The notes beneath the pieces were generated by a model. The model was not told where the DNA came from and ran no database searches. It was given only the letters and a program-made list of their open reading frames with translations. A DNA stretch of 42,820 nt, taken from contig JANJWS010000061.1 in NCBI GenBank assembly GCA_024709425.1, positions 1-42,820 of the forward strand. The letters run 5' to 3'. This DNA is from Thiobacillus sp. (GTDB lineage: Bacteria > Pseudomonadota > Gammaproteobacteria > Burkholderiales > Thiobacillaceae). Of the stretch, positions 1 through 8,864 are shown piece after piece. A program made the position numbers and the translations under genes. Each line of letters starts with the position of its first letter. Position 1 is the first letter of the stretch.

Positions 1-951
1 GAAGGCGCCGAGCGCTGCGTCGCGTTCGCCTCCGGCATGGCGGCAATCCTCGCGACCGTGATGGGTCTGATGAAGGCGGGCGAGCACGTCGTCGCGTCGC
101 GCTCGATCTTCGGCTCGACGGTGCAGCTCTTCTCCAACATCCTCGGCCGCTTCGGCATCGAGACAACCTACGTATCGCCGACCGACCCGGCGGAATGGCG
201 CGCCGCGCTGAAGCCGAACACGAAGCTCTTCTTCGTCGAGTCGCCGTCGAATCCGCTCACCGAGGTCAGTGACATCCAGGCGCTCGCCGATATCGCGCAC
301 GACGCTGGCGCCTGGCTCGCGGTCGACAACTGCTTCTGCTCGCCTGCGTTGCAGAAACCGCTCGAACTCGGTGCCGACATCGTGATTCATTCCGCTACCA
401 AGTATCTCGATGGCCAGGGCCGGGTGCTCGGCGGTGCCGTGCTCGGCAGCCAGGCGCTGATGGAAGGTGTTTACACCTTCCTGCGCACCGCCGGGCCGAC
501 ACTCTCCGCGTTCAACGCGTGGGTGATCCTGAAGGGCATGGAGACGCTGTCGCTGCGCATGGAGGCGCATTCGCGGAACGCGCTGGCGCTGGCGCAATGG
601 CTGGAAGCGCAGCCGCAGGTCGCGCGCGTGCTGTATCCCGGCCTGCCGTCGCATCCGCAGCATGACTTGGCGATGCGTCAGCAGAAGACCGGTGGCGGCA
701 TCGTCGCGTTCGATCTGAAGGGCGGCCAGCCGGCGGCGTGGAAACTGATCGATGCGACGAAGCTCCTGTCGATCACCGCGAATCTGGGTGATACGAAGAC
801 CACGATCACCCACCCGGCGAGCACCACGCACAGCCGCATGACGCCGGAGCAGCGCGCTGCGGCGGGCATCGGCGACGGTTTGGTGCGCATCGCCGTCGGT
901 CTCGAATCCGTCGCCGACATCCGGGCCGACCTCGCGCGCGGGCTGACGTGA
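1..951 (+). CDS. metZ: O-succinylhomoserine sulfhydrylase, 3' part
   Basis: This is the C-terminal part (about 316 residues) of a PLP-dependent Cys/Met-metabolism enzyme. The reading frame is open from base 1, so the start codon lies outside the window. The family makes homocysteine from O-succinylhomoserine and sulfide in methionine synthesis, in the cytoplasm. The visible block IHSATKYLDGQG contains the PLP-binding lysine (SATKY). Upstream, VDNCFCSPALQKPLELGAD and the C-terminal RIAVGLESVADIRADL are typical of the MetZ branch. The call as MetZ rather than cystathionine gamma-synthase rests on overall resemblance and the NCFCSP version of the active-site loop. The next gene starts inside its stop codon (GTGA overlap), so the two are probably co-transcribed. 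Confidence 0.85.
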   Translation, partial: EGAERCVAFASGMAAILATVMGLMKAGEHVVASRSIFGSTVQLFSNILGRFGIETTYVSPTDPAEWRAALKPNTKLFFVESPSNPLTEVSDIQALADIAHDAGAWLAVDNCFCSPALQKPLELGADIVIHSATKYLDGQGRVLGGAVLGSQALMEGVYTFLRTAGPTLSAFNAWVILKGMETLSLRMEAHSRNALALAQWLEAQPQVARVLYPGLPSHPQHDLAMRQQKTGGGIVAFDLKGGQPAAWKLIDATKLLSITANLGDTKTTITHPASTTHSRMTPEQRAAAGIGDGLVRIAVGLESVADIRADLARGLT

Positions 952-1607
952 GGCGCGGCACGCTCGCCATGTGCCTGCTGCTCGTCGCAGGCACGGCCCA
1001 GGCGGCGGACATGACCGTGCTGCGTTACCTTGACCAGGACGCGGGCGACCCGTCCTATGTCACGCGTATCCTCGTTACTGCGGATTTCCTGCGCATGGAC
1101 GGTGGCGAGGATGGCGGTGATTTCATTCTCCTCGACCGGCGTACGCGCCGCGTGTTCAACGTCCTGCACGACGCCCGCATGACGATGCAGTTCGTTCCCG
1201 GCAAGTTGCCGGACAGGCCGCAGCCATGGAAGGCGCGTCTGGCCGCGCAGCCTGGCGCTGCGGGTACGCTGCGCTACCGATTGAGTGTGGGGGAGGCGCT
1301 GTGCAGTGAAGGCAGCGTTGCCCCGCGTGCCGCGCCGGATGCCGCGCGGGCGCTGGGCGAACTGAAAGGGGTGCTCGCCGCCACGCAGTATCGCGTATGG
1401 CGGGATACGCCGCGCGAGATGCAGCATGATTGCGATCTCGCGAACCTGGTGTGGGATGCCGGCGCGGTGCCGGGCCTTGGCCTGCCGCTGGAGGAGCGTG
1501 AATTCAGCGGAAAGACCCGGCGCATCGAAAGCCAGGCGAGTGAACCGGTGCGCCCCGAACTGTTCCACGTGCCCGACGGCTATGCCGTCGTCCACGCGCC
1601 GTCATAG
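948..1607 (+). CDS. Exported protein of unknown function
   Basis: The protein has 219 residues and starts with GTG overlapping the metZ stop. It begins with a clear Sec signal peptide: Arg-Arg, a hydrophobic core, then GTAQA-AD as likely cleavage site. The mature part is rich in beta-strand-like stretches (VTRILVTADFLRMD, FILLDRRTRRVFNVL), which resemble LolA/RseB-like or DUF4412-like lipid-binding folds. This resemblance is only a pattern impression. Two or three cysteines are scattered through the mature part and there is no lipobox. Its end overlaps the 3' end of lpxH on the other strand by six bases, so the two transcripts converge. I do not recognise the family and infer only a periplasmic location. 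Confidence 0.7.
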   Translation: MRRGTLAMCLLLVAGTAQAADMTVLRYLDQDAGDPSYVTRILVTADFLRMDGGEDGGDFILLDRRTRRVFNVLHDARMTMQFVPGKLPDRPQPWKARLAAQPGAAGTLRYRLSVGEALCSEGSVAPRAAPDAARALGELKGVLAATQYRVWRDTPREMQHDCDLANLVWDAGAVPGLGLPLEEREFSGKTRRIESQASEPVRPELFHVPDGYAVVHAPS

Positions 1608-2336
1608 GGCCTCGGTCTTCAACGCGCAACCGGAGGCGTCGCACACCACGCAACCCCAGTGGTCGTACCAGTCGGGCAGCACCCAGCGCTCGCATTCACG
1701 GCCGTCGACCGTGTGCACATGCCGTGCAGGGCGGTGCGTGTGGCCGTGAATCAGGCGTCGGACCTGCTGTGCGCGCAGTATGCGCGCGACTTCCCCCGCA
1801 TTCACATCCATGATCGCCGCAGGTTTCGTCGCCTTGGCGGTCTCGCTGCCCGCGCGGGCCTGGCGTGCGAGACGGCGGCGCAGCCATTTCGGCAGATGCT
1901 TCAGGAGGGCAAGGGTGAGCGGATGACGCGACCGCCGGCGGAAGCGCTGATAGGCGGTGTCGTCGGTGCACAGCGTGTCGCCGTGCATCAATAGCGTCGG
2001 CACGCCGTAGAGATCGATACGGGTCGGATCGTCGATCAGCGTCATGCCGGCTGCGGCGGCATAACGTCGGGCCAGCATGAAATCGCGGTTGCCGTGCAGA
2101 AAATATACCGGGGTGCCGGCTGCGGTCAGCGCCTTCAGGCGGCGCGCGGTATCGTGCGCCACGGCCTCGTCGTGATCGTCGCCGGTCCAGGCCTCGAACA
2201 GGTCGCCGAGGATGTACAGCGCGTCGGCGCCCGCGATGTCCTCGTCGAGAAAGCGAAAAAAACGCCCGGTCGCGGCCGGGCGTTCGTCGGTGAGGTGCAG
2301 GTCGGCGACGAAAAAGGTGCGCCCCGTTTTCGTCAT
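1602..2336 (-). CDS. lpxH: UDP-2,3-diacylglucosamine diphosphatase
   Basis: LpxH, 244 residues, is a calcineurin-like metallophosphoesterase. It hydrolyses UDP-2,3-diacylglucosamine to lipid X in lipid A synthesis, at the inner face of the cytoplasmic membrane. The metal-binding motifs appear in order: FVADLHL near residue 10, GDLFEAW near 45, HGNRDFML near 80, HGDTLCTDD near 115 and HGHTHRP near 200. Length is normal for the family (about 240). The gene lies five bases downstream of ppiB on the same strand, a pairing common in beta- and gammaproteobacteria, and so is probably in one operon with it. Confidence 0.93.
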   Translation of the reverse strand: MTKTGRTFFVADLHLTDERPAATGRFFRFLDEDIAGADALYILGDLFEAWTGDDHDEAVAHDTARRLKALTAAGTPVYFLHGNRDFMLARRYAAAAGMTLIDDPTRIDLYGVPTLLMHGDTLCTDDTAYQRFRRRSRHPLTLALLKHLPKWLRRRLARQARAGSETAKATKPAAIMDVNAGEVARILRAQQVRRLIHGHTHRPARHVHTVDGRECERWVLPDWYDHWGCVVCDASGCALKTEAL

Positions 2337-2341
2337 TCGTG

Positions 2342-2833
2342 TCAGGCGATTTCTGCCTTCGTGATGACGACGTCCTCCAGCGGCACGTCCTGATGGCCGG
2401 CGCGGCTGCCCGTCTTCACCTTCCTGATCGCGTCGACCACGTCCGTGCCTTCGACCACCTTGCCGAACACCGCGTAGCCATAACCCTGCGCGGTGGGGGC
2501 GGTGAAATTCAGAAAGCCGTTGTTGGCGACGTTGATGAAGAATTGCGCCGTGGCCGAATTCGGGTTCGGCGTGCGCGCCATGGCGATGGTATAGGCTTCG
2601 TTCTTCAGGCCGTTGGCGGCCTCGTTCTCGATTGGCGCGCGGGTTGGCTTTTGTGTCATGCCCGGTTCGAAGCCGCCGCCCTGGATCATGAAGTTGTCGA
2701 TCACGCGGTGGAAGATCGTGCCGTCGAAGAAGCCGTCGCGCACGTACTGGAGGAAGTTCTCCACCGTTTTTGGGGCCTTTTCGGCGTCGAGTTCGAGGGT
2801 GATGGTGCCGAGGGTGGTGTGCAGCTTGACCAT
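2342..2833 (-). CDS. ppiB: Peptidyl-prolyl cis-trans isomerase B (cyclophilin)
   Basis: A single-domain cyclophilin of 163 residues with no signal peptide, so cytoplasmic. The active-site blocks are visible: [19 protein letters not shown] holds the catalytic Arg and Phe/Met, followed by [14 protein letters not shown] and [17 protein letters not shown]. The frame stays open about 63 codons upstream, but the family always begins at MVKLHTTLG, so the ATG at 2833 is the start. The protein assists folding by isomerising X-Pro bonds. It sits between the L,D-transpeptidase gene upstream and lpxH downstream, all on the minus strand with gaps of a few bases. Confidence 0.95.
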   Translation of the reverse strand: MVKLHTTLGTITLELDAEKAPKTVENFLQYVRDGFFDGTIFHRVIDNFMIQGGGFEPGMTQKPTRAPIENEAANGLKNEAYTIAMARTPNPNSATAQFFINVANNGFLNFTAPTAQGYGYAVFGKVVEGTDVVDAIRKVKTGSRAGHQDVPLEDVVITKAEIA

Positions 2834-2841
2834 GGGGGTTC

Positions 2842-3990
2842 CTATAACGAGGTTTCGTGAATGATAGTCCAGCGGCCGTTGTCGCGGCGCCAGAACTGGC
2901 GCTTCTCGGTACGGTCGCTGAGATTGCTGCTGCGGTAGTCCTGCACGAAGCTGACCAGCGCGAAATCGGGGCGTTCGGGATAGAGCATCAGGCTGACGCG
3001 GTCGAGACCGACCTTGATCCACGTCTTGCCCGCGTTGACCTTCTGCTTGGAGGCGCCGAACGCGCGCAGGTCCTGCGTGCCCGCGCGGAAGGATGGATGG
3101 TAGTGCGCGAGCAGGCGCGCGGTGTCGCGGCTTTCCCAGTCCTGGCGCCAGCGGTCGAGCGCACCGGAAAGCTCGTTGCGGCGATCGGCGAGTTCGTCAT
3201 GTGCCACCCACTCGATCGTCTCGGCGATGAAGACGGGTGTCTTGCCGATTTCGATATATTGGCCCAACCGGGTGAGGTCGTCGTTGGCCAGCACGACGCA
3301 GCCTTCGCTGGCGCGCGGCGTGCGGCTGTAGGTGCTGCTCGGGCTGCCGTGGATCCAGATGCCGTGGCCGTTGCGTCCCTGCCGTGTGTCCCACTCGTTG
3401 GGGTAGTCGAGGGTGAATGCGCCGCTGCCGTAGAAGTCGCTGAGTTCGCGCGGCGACTTGAAGCTCGAGACCGAGTAGACACCGATTGGCGTGCGGTTGT
3501 CGCCTTCGCGTTGCTTGCCGGGACCGGCCTTGCCGATGGTGACGTAGAAATCCGCCACCCGTACCGGCAGCCCGGCCCGGTTGGCATAGACGTACAGGCG
3601 CGACCGGTTGGCGTCGACCACCAGGGCGTGGCGATAGCCGCCGTCCAGATTCAGCAGGTAGACAGGCACCTTGTCCTGCGGCAGCGGATCGGTTGCCGCG
3701 CGCACACGCTGGCGCGCTTCGTCGCGCAGTTGTTCGAGTTCGCCGCTGCGCGTGGCGGCGTTGCCGAGCGTCTCCAGCGGTCGCGCGCGCGCAAGCAGCA
3801 GGTCGCCGCGCACCAGGTGGGCGAGGCGGAAGTTCGGGTGCTGGCGGGTCAGCTGTTCGACGGCCGAGAACGCTTCGGGCACGCGGCTCTGCGTGACCGC
3901 GAGCAGGCTGTCGGCGAGCTGGCGGTCGGCGTCCGCGGCCGCAGCCAGCGGCAGGACGGCGAGCAGCAGGGTGGACAGCGGGCGGCGCAT
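2842..3990 (-). CDS. L,D-transpeptidase with C-terminal Cds6/NTF2-like domain
   Basis: An exported YkuD-fold L,D-transpeptidase of 382 residues from the ATG at 3990. A longer frame starts at 4026, but [19 protein letters not shown] is a clean signal peptide. Family members cross-link peptidoglycan or tether proteins to it. The catalytic signature is visible as IHGSP (His about residue 214) and SEGC (Cys about residue 231). The last ~105 residues (from [12 protein letters not shown]) form an NTF2/SnoaL-like domain seen in L,D-transpeptidases of the Cds6 type. The TPR protein encoded just upstream ends in the same domain. The gap to that gene is only five bases, so they are co-transcribed and may work together at the cell wall. 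Confidence 0.9.
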   Translation of the reverse strand: MRRPLSTLLLAVLPLAAAADADRQLADSLLAVTQSRVPEAFSAVEQLTRQHPNFRLAHLVRGDLLLARARPLETLGNAATRSGELEQLRDEARQRVRAATDPLPQDKVPVYLLNLDGGYRHALVVDANRSRLYVYANRAGLPVRVADFYVTIGKAGPGKQREGDNRTPIGVYSVSSFKSPRELSDFYGSGAFTLDYPNEWDTRQGRNGHGIWIHGSPSSTYSRTPRASEGCVVLANDDLTRLGQYIEIGKTPVFIAETIEWVAHDELADRRNELSGALDRWRQDWESRDTARLLAHYHPSFRAGTQDLRAFGASKQKVNAGKTWIKVGLDRVSLMLYPERPDFALVSFVQDYRSSNLSDRTEKRQFWRRDNGRWTIIHETSL

Positions 3991-3995
3991 GGCGT

Positions 3996-4949
3996 TCAGC
4001 GGGAGGTTTCTTCGACGATGCGCCACTGCCCGTTCTGCAGCGTGAGTTTCAGGGTCTTGGTCACCGTCGAGTTCAGCCGATCGGAACGGTAGACCTGGCG
4101 GAAGGTGGCGCTCGCGGTGTCAGCCTGCTGCTCGACCTTGAGGTCGCTGATCTGAACCTCGATGCGCTTCGGTGCCATGATGCGGGCACGTCGCTGCGCT
4201 TCCCAGGTGGTCCTGGACATGCCGGCCGCGCTGAAATCGCTGGCGTAGGCGGCGAGGTAGGCGTCGACGTCGCGTCGCGACCAGGCCTGCGCCCAGCTGT
4301 TGACCGCGGTTTCGATGCTGACGGTGCCGGCGGCAGGCGTTGCTGGCGCCTGCTTGCGCACTTCCACCGCTGCGGGCGGGGCCTTGGGCGCGGCTGCTGC
4401 GGGCTTCACGGCTGCCACCGTTTTCGCGGCGGCCTTCTGCGGCTGGGCGCCCATGATGTCCTTGATCAGCGCAAGCTTGGTTTGCGCGGCGGTGTTGCGG
4501 CTGTCCAGCGAGAGCGCCTTGTCGTAGGCGATCGATGCCATCTTGGCGTAGATGTCGCCCAGGTTCTCGTGTGCCGTCGCATAGCTCGGGTGGGTGCGGA
4601 TCGCTTTTTCCAGCGAATCCTTCGCGGCCTCGTACTTGCCCTGAGAGGCATACAGCACGGCGAGGTTGTTGTAGGGTTCGGGCAACTCGGGGTAATCGTC
4701 GGTGAGCGCCGTGAAGATGCCGATGGCGTCGTTCGTCTTGCCCTGGTCGGCCAGGATCAGGCCCTTTAGGAAACGTGCCTGGGCATCCTTGGGGTTCTTG
4801 GCCAGGTAACGGTTGGCGTTCTCCAGTGCACCGGCGAGGTCGCCCTTGCGGAACTGCTGGTTGATGGTCTGGATGTCGTTGGCCAGCGCCGGGGCGCCGG
4901 CAATGACAACGCAGACAACGGCAGCAGCGAGAAAACGGGGCAGGGCCAT
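3996..4949 (-). CDS. Exported TPR protein with C-terminal Cds6/NTF2-like domain
   Basis: 317 residues from the ATG at 4949, with a second possible ATG at 4967. The N-terminus is a signal peptide (MALPRFLAAAVVCVVIAG, then ALA-ND). Residues ~25-150 hold about four tetratricopeptide repeats (for example GDLAGALENANRYLAKNPKD and PEPYNNLAVLYASQGKYEAA). An Ala/Pro/Lys-rich linker follows. The last ~105 residues (TVSIETAVNSWAQAWSRRD to WRIVEETSR) form an NTF2-like domain homologous to that of the neighbouring L,D-transpeptidase. An inferred role is a periplasmic scaffold for that enzyme. A TAGAAT hexamer preceded by TGC (extended -10 type) lies at 4982-4987 on the minus strand, but no good -35 is present. 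Confidence 0.85.
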   Translation of the reverse strand: MALPRFLAAAVVCVVIAGAPALANDIQTINQQFRKGDLAGALENANRYLAKNPKDAQARFLKGLILADQGKTNDAIGIFTALTDDYPELPEPYNNLAVLYASQGKYEAAKDSLEKAIRTHPSYATAHENLGDIYAKMASIAYDKALSLDSRNTAAQTKLALIKDIMGAQPQKAAAKTVAAVKPAAAAPKAPPAAVEVRKQAPATPAAGTVSIETAVNSWAQAWSRRDVDAYLAAYASDFSAAGMSRTTWEAQRRARIMAPKRIEVQISDLKVEQQADTASATFRQVYRSDRLNSTVTKTLKLTLQNGQWRIVEETSR

Positions 4950-5067
4950 GTGATATGCTCGGGTCATCGCGGAAAACCGGCATTCTAGCAACATCGACCG
5001 GGCTGAGACAGCCGGATCGCCGCCGGATTCCCGAATCGTGTCATTCCGTTTCCAGCCCTTTCGCTCC

Positions 5068-6435
5068 ATGCTGCACATCACCAATTCGCTCACCCGCACC
5101 AAGGAAGCCTTCGTCCCGCTCGTGCCCGGCCGCGTCCGCATGTACGTTTGCGGCATGACCGTGTACGACCTGTGCCATCTTGGACACGCGCGGGTGTTCG
5201 TCGTGTTCGACATGGTGGTGCGCTGGCTCAGGGCGGGCGGATTCGAGGTCGAGTACGTCAGGAACATAACGGACATCGACGACAAGATCATTAGGCGCGC
5301 GCAGGAAAACGGCGAAACGCCGGCCGAGCTGACCGAGCGCTTCATCGCCGCCATGCACGACGACGAGCGTGCACTCGGCGTGCTGCCGCCTGACCATGAG
5401 CCGCGCGCCACGCGCTACGTGGCACAGATGCTCGCCATGATCGCGCAGCTGGAAAAGAGCGGACTTGCCTACCCCGCGCCCAACGGCGACGTCTATTACA
5501 GCGTGCGGGGCTTCCCCGAGTATGGCCGGCTGTCCGGCAAGAGCCTCGACGAGCTGCGCGCCGGCGAGCGGGTCGAGGTCGACCCCAACAAGCGCGATCC
5601 CATGGATTTCGTGCTGTGGAAGGCCGCCAAGCCGGGTGAACCGGCGTGGGACTCGCCGTGGGGACCGGGCCGTCCGGGCTGGCACATCGAATGCTCGGCG
5701 ATGAGCGCCGAACTGCTCGGCCGCCATTTCGACATCCACGGCGGCGGACAGGACCTGCAATTTCCCCACCACGAGAACGAAATTGCGCAATCCGAGGGCG
5801 CGCACGCGTGCAAGTTCGTCAACTACTGGCTGCACAACGGCTTTGTGCGCGTCGACAACGAGAAGATGTCGAAATCGCTCGGCAACTTCTTCACCATCCG
5901 CGAAGTGCTGCGGAAATACGATGCCGAGGTGGTGCGTTTCTTCATCCTGCGCGCGCACTACCGCAGTCCGCTCAACTATTCGGACGCGCACCTGGACGAC
6001 GCGCGCGGCGCGCTCACGCGGCTCTACACGGCGCTCAAGGGTGCGCCGGGCGAAACCGCTCCGATCGACTGGCAGGTGCCGGCGGCGGCGCGCTTCCGTG
6101 TGGCGATGGACGACGATTTCAACACCCCCGAGGCGATCGCCGTGCTGTTCGACCTCGCCAGCGAGGCCAATCGCGGCGACGCCGCTGCCGCCCGCCTGCT
6201 GCGGGCGCTGGGCGGCACGCTCGGGCTGCTGCAGCGCGACGCCGAGGTCTTTCTCAAGGCCGGGGTGGCCGCGGGCGGGCTCGACGAAGCGGCGATCGAG
6301 GGCCTGATCGCTGCGCGCCAAACGGCACGCAAGGCGAAGAATTTCGCCGAATCGGACCGCATCCGCGACGAACTTGCGGCGAACGGCGTGGTTCTGGAGG
6401 ATGGGGCGGGCGGTACGACCTGGCGGCGCGCCTGA
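5068..6435 (+). CDS. cysS: Cysteinyl-tRNA synthetase
   Basis: A class I aminoacyl-tRNA synthetase of 455 residues (E. coli CysS has 461). It charges tRNA-Cys in the cytoplasm. The first zinc ligand lies in [15 protein letters not shown], where HLGH is the HIGH motif. Further zinc ligands lie in HIECSAM and in FPHHENE, and the KMSKS loop is intact (KMSKSLGN). The start chosen is the ATG at 5068 ([13 protein letters not shown]), which matches the family N-terminus; a GTG thirty bases upstream would only add an unrelated decapeptide. The gene is transcribed away from the TPR gene and ends at a strong terminator. Confidence 0.96.
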   Translation: MLHITNSLTRTKEAFVPLVPGRVRMYVCGMTVYDLCHLGHARVFVVFDMVVRWLRAGGFEVEYVRNITDIDDKIIRRAQENGETPAELTERFIAAMHDDERALGVLPPDHEPRATRYVAQMLAMIAQLEKSGLAYPAPNGDVYYSVRGFPEYGRLSGKSLDELRAGERVEVDPNKRDPMDFVLWKAAKPGEPAWDSPWGPGRPGWHIECSAMSAELLGRHFDIHGGGQDLQFPHHENEIAQSEGAHACKFVNYWLHNGFVRVDNEKMSKSLGNFFTIREVLRKYDAEVVRFFILRAHYRSPLNYSDAHLDDARGALTRLYTALKGAPGETAPIDWQVPAAARFRVAMDDDFNTPEAIAVLFDLASEANRGDAAAARLLRALGGTLGLLQRDAEVFLKAGVAAGGLDEAAIEGLIAARQTARKAKNFAESDRIRDELAANGVVLEDGAGGTTWRRA

Positions 6436-6456
6436 AGCCCGTCGCACACCGGCAAC

Positions 6457-6486
6457 AAAAAAGGGACGGCGAACCGTCCCTTTTTT
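6457..6486. terminator. Bidirectional intrinsic terminator
   Basis: A perfect inverted repeat has an AAAAAA tract, a 7-bp G/C stem (GGGACGG / CCGTCCC), a CGAA tetraloop and a TTTTTT tract. Because A- and T-tracts flank the stem symmetrically, it should work in both directions. It ends cysS on the plus strand and the Met-rich repeat gene on the minus strand. Confidence 0.93.
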
Positions 6487-6503
6487 AGCTGACCGCGCCG
6501 GGT

Positions 6504-7373
6504 TTACTTGGCGGCGGGTGCGGGCGCCGGAGCCGCAGCGGGTGCGCCATAGTAGCCGGCCGGATTCATCATGTTCATCCACGCGTTCGGGTCGAAGAAA
6601 TTGAACGTGGTGGCCGGGGCGACCGCTGTGCCGGCGGCGGCAGGCTGGCCTGCGGCGGGGGCGGTCATGCCCATCCAGCTGGCCGGGTCGAAGAAGTTGA
6701 AGGTGGTGGTTCCGGCCGGTGCGCCTGCGCCGGCGGCGCCATAGGTGGCCGGGTTCATCCAGGTGCCCCAGGAACCATACGTGGCGGGGTTCATCGACGC
6801 GTTCATCCAGCCGGTGTACGTGGCGGGGTTCATCGGTGCCATCATCATCTGCCACAGACGCGGGTCCATCGGCGCCATCATCCACTTCATGTACATGGCG
6901 GGGTTCATGGACTGCATCATCATGTTCCACATCTGCGGATCCATGGGCATCATCATCCAGCGCATCATCTTGCCCGGATCAAACAGCTGGGTCATCAGCG
7001 CGGTGTAGAAATTGGGGTCCATGGAGGCCGCCATCCACTTCATGTACATGTTGGGATCGGCGAACTGCATGTAGTTGGACAGCGAGCGCGGGTCCATCAT
7101 GGAGCCCATCATGCGGTACCAGTTGCCCGGCTCCATCATGTTGATGCCCATCTGGGTGTAGAAACCCGGTTCGGTGACAGCATTGGCCCAGGGCACGAAC
7201 ACCTTGGGGTCGCGGTAGGCGGACATGTTCTGGGTGAAGTCGGTCATGCGCTCCAGCCACTGCTGGCTGGTTTGCGGAACGGCCGTGGGTGCGTTGGCGG
7301 GGGCGGTACCGTTGGCAAATGCGGCGGGGGCCATGGCGAGGCCAAGGGCAACGACAAGGAATTTCGCTTTCAT
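6504..7373 (-). CDS. Exported methionine-rich 12-13-residue repeat protein
   Basis: An unrecognised protein of 289 residues. The signal peptide is MKAKFLVVALGLAMAP with likely cleavage after AAFA. The start at 7373 has GGAG six bases upstream; an in-frame ATG four codons earlier is less well placed. Thirteen prolines from residue 56 to 208 are spaced 12 or 13 residues apart, marking a degenerate tandem repeat: P-x-x-[YWF]-x-x-[WM]-M-x-x-x-M-[DN]. Residues 221-275 hold two copies of a TTFNFFDPxxWMxM motif. The tail is Ala/Pro-rich. About 43 Met occur in roughly 269 mature residues, with many Trp and Tyr and no Cys. Inferred roles: periplasmic oxidant sink, soft-metal (Cu/Ag) binding, or an amphipathic-helix lipid- or granule-binding protein punctuated by Pro. 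None is proven. Confidence 0.88.
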   Translation of the reverse strand: MKAKFLVVALGLAMAPAAFANGTAPANAPTAVPQTSQQWLERMTDFTQNMSAYRDPKVFVPWANAVTEPGFYTQMGINMMEPGNWYRMMGSMMDPRSLSNYMQFADPNMYMKWMAASMDPNFYTALMTQLFDPGKMMRWMMMPMDPQMWNMMMQSMNPAMYMKWMMAPMDPRLWQMMMAPMNPATYTGWMNASMNPATYGSWGTWMNPATYGAAGAGAPAGTTTFNFFDPASWMGMTAPAAGQPAAAGTAVAPATTFNFFDPNAWMNMMNPAGYYGAPAAAPAPAPAAK

Positions 7374-7435
7374 GATCGACTCCATTGAACGGGACGGGGA
7401 ATGTAAAAAATCACTAAACTAGATAGGGTGTTTGA

Positions 7436-7464
7436 ATTATTTGTTTGCATTAGCATATTGTCAA
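7436..7464 (-). promoter_or_regulatory. Sigma-70 promoter of the Met-rich repeat gene
   Basis: On the minus strand a perfect -35 box TTGACA (7464-7459) is followed after 17 bases by AATAAT (7441-7436). Transcription would start near 7429, giving a leader of about 55 bases before the ATG at 7373. The match is close to consensus and stands out in an AT-rich gap, suggesting strong expression. Confidence 0.75.
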
Positions 7465-7501
7465 TGCCTAATATACTAATCTGGTACGAAAATTCCGGGC
7501 G

Positions 7502-7966
7502 GTGTGCTCGGTGATCACTACCCGGCTCGTGTCGGTCGGAGCGGCCGGTTGGGATCGACCGGAATGGCGCGGAAGCTTCTATCCTGATGACCTGCCCGTC
7601 GACTGGCTGTTGCCGTATTACAACGCTCATTTTCAGGCGGTCTACCTGCCGTTTGCCGCCTGGCAAGCGGCTACCGATGAGAACTGGTCCCGTTGGCTGG
7701 ACGATACGGACGCGGATTTCGTGTTTGTGCTCGAACCCGGGGGGCCGTCACCGCGCCTGCCCCGGTCCGCGCGCGTCGTGCTGGCTGTGCCCGACTGGGC
7801 GGCAGCGCACCTGTGGTGGCTGGAGGACGCTCCCGACCTGCGTGCGCTCGCGCAATGCATCGGGCAACACGCCGCAACAGGGGAGCCGCTGTTCGTGTTC
7901 AGCCGGCAGGGCGACCTGGCGCGTCTCGAACAAGTCGCGAACCTGCGGCAGGTCATGGGTTATTGA
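7502..7966 (+). CDS. Short DUF72-like protein
   Basis: 154 residues from a GTG at 7502; in-frame GTGs at 7511 and 7529 are alternatives and none has a clear ribosome site. The N-terminal half, VGAAGWDRPEWRGSFYP followed by LPVDWLLPYYNAHFQAVYL, resembles the start of DUF72 (YecE-like) TIM-barrel proteins, which usually have 240-290 residues. The second half (ARVVLAVPDWAAAHLWWLED) could be the final strands of such a barrel with the middle missing. Codon use and GC content match its neighbours and the frame is intact, so it may be a shortened functional protein rather than fresh debris. It sits just upstream of mlaF. Function unknown. Confidence 0.55.
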   Translation: MCSVITTRLVSVGAAGWDRPEWRGSFYPDDLPVDWLLPYYNAHFQAVYLPFAAWQAATDENWSRWLDDTDADFVFVLEPGGPSPRLPRSARVVLAVPDWAAAHLWWLEDAPDLRALAQCIGQHAATGEPLFVFSRQGDLARLEQVANLRQVMGY

Positions 7967-8051
7967 GCGGCGAAACGGCGCCAGACGGAACGGATACCGT
8001 CATGCCTCCGGTAGAATGGCGGCCTTTCGTCACCGATCGCGGGTTAGCGGC

Positions 8052-8864
8052 TTGCATCACGACATACTGGTCCAAATCGAGGATGTGGTCTTCGGCTACG
8101 GCGCCCGGGCGGTCCTCAAGGGGATCAACCTCACCGCGCGGCGCGGCCAGGTCGTCGCCATCATGGGCAGCAGCGGCTGCGGCAAGACGACCCTCCTGCG
8201 CCTGATCGGCGGCCAGGTGCGTGCGGGGCGGGGTACAGTGCGTGTCGCGGGCGAGTCCGTGGGCGAACTCGACCGCGCCGGCCTGTATCGGCTGCGCCGC
8301 AAGATGGGCATGCTGTTCCAGTTTGGCGCGCTGTTCACGGACGTCTCGGTGTTCGACAACGTGGCGTTTCAACTGCGCGAGCACACCGACCTGTCGGAGG
8401 ACACCATCCGCGACCTGGTGCTGATGAAGCTGCATGCGGTGGGCCTGCGCGGCGCGGCGCACCTGATGCCGTCCGAGCTGTCGGGCGGCATGGCGAGGCG
8501 GGTCGCGCTGGCGCGCGCCATCGCCCTCGATCCCATGCTGGTGATGTACGACGAGCCCTTCGCCGGGCTCGATCCGATTTCGCTGGGGGTGACCGGCAAC
8601 CTGATCCGCCGGCTGACCGATAGCCTCGGCCTGACGTCGCTCGTGGTGACGCATGACGTGCAGGAATCGCTGAAGATCGTGGACTACGTGTATTTCGTTT
8701 CGGAAGGGGTGATCGTCGCGGAAGGCACGGCGGATGAGATCCGCGCCTCGGCCCTGCCCTATGTGCACCAGTTCGTGCACGGCGAGGCGGACGGCCCGGT
8801 CCCGTTCCACTACCCAGCGCCAGCGTATGCCGACGACCTGCGGCTGGGAGCGCAAGGTGCTTAG
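8052..8864 (+). CDS. mlaF: Mla phospholipid transport ATPase
   Basis: ABC ATPase of the MlaFEDB inner-membrane complex, which moves phospholipids between inner and outer membrane. Walker A is [10 protein letters not shown], the signature is ELSGGMARR and Walker B is [13 protein letters not shown]. The C-terminal [14 protein letters not shown] is characteristic of MlaF. I chose the TTG at 8052, which gives 270 residues (E. coli 269). An in-frame ATG at 8016 would add 12 residues, but it overlaps a TAGAAT hexamer (8012-8017) that looks like a promoter -10. Neither start has a strong ribosome site. This is the first gene of a long envelope operon. Confidence 0.9.
   Translation: MHHDILVQIEDVVFGYGARAVLKGINLTARRGQVVAIMGSSGCGKTTLLRLIGGQVRAGRGTVRVAGESVGELDRAGLYRLRRKMGMLFQFGALFTDVSVFDNVAFQLREHTDLSEDTIRDLVLMKLHAVGLRGAAHLMPSELSGGMARRVALARAIALDPMLVMYDEPFAGLDPISLGVTGNLIRRLTDSLGLTSLVVTHDVQESLKIVDYVYFVSEGVIVAEGTADEIRASALPYVHQFVHGEADGPVPFHYPAPAYADDLRLGAQGA

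Noticed and set aside
5041-6930. A 629-codon frame antisense to cysS and overlapping the Met-rich gene in another frame
   Set aside because: It crosses the bidirectional terminator and its protein is His/Arg-rich shadow sequence without any recognisable domain.
8012-8017. TAGAAT as a full promoter for the mla operon
   Set aside because: The -10 is good but no -35-like hexamer exists 16-18 bases upstream, so I keep it only as a remark on the mlaF start.
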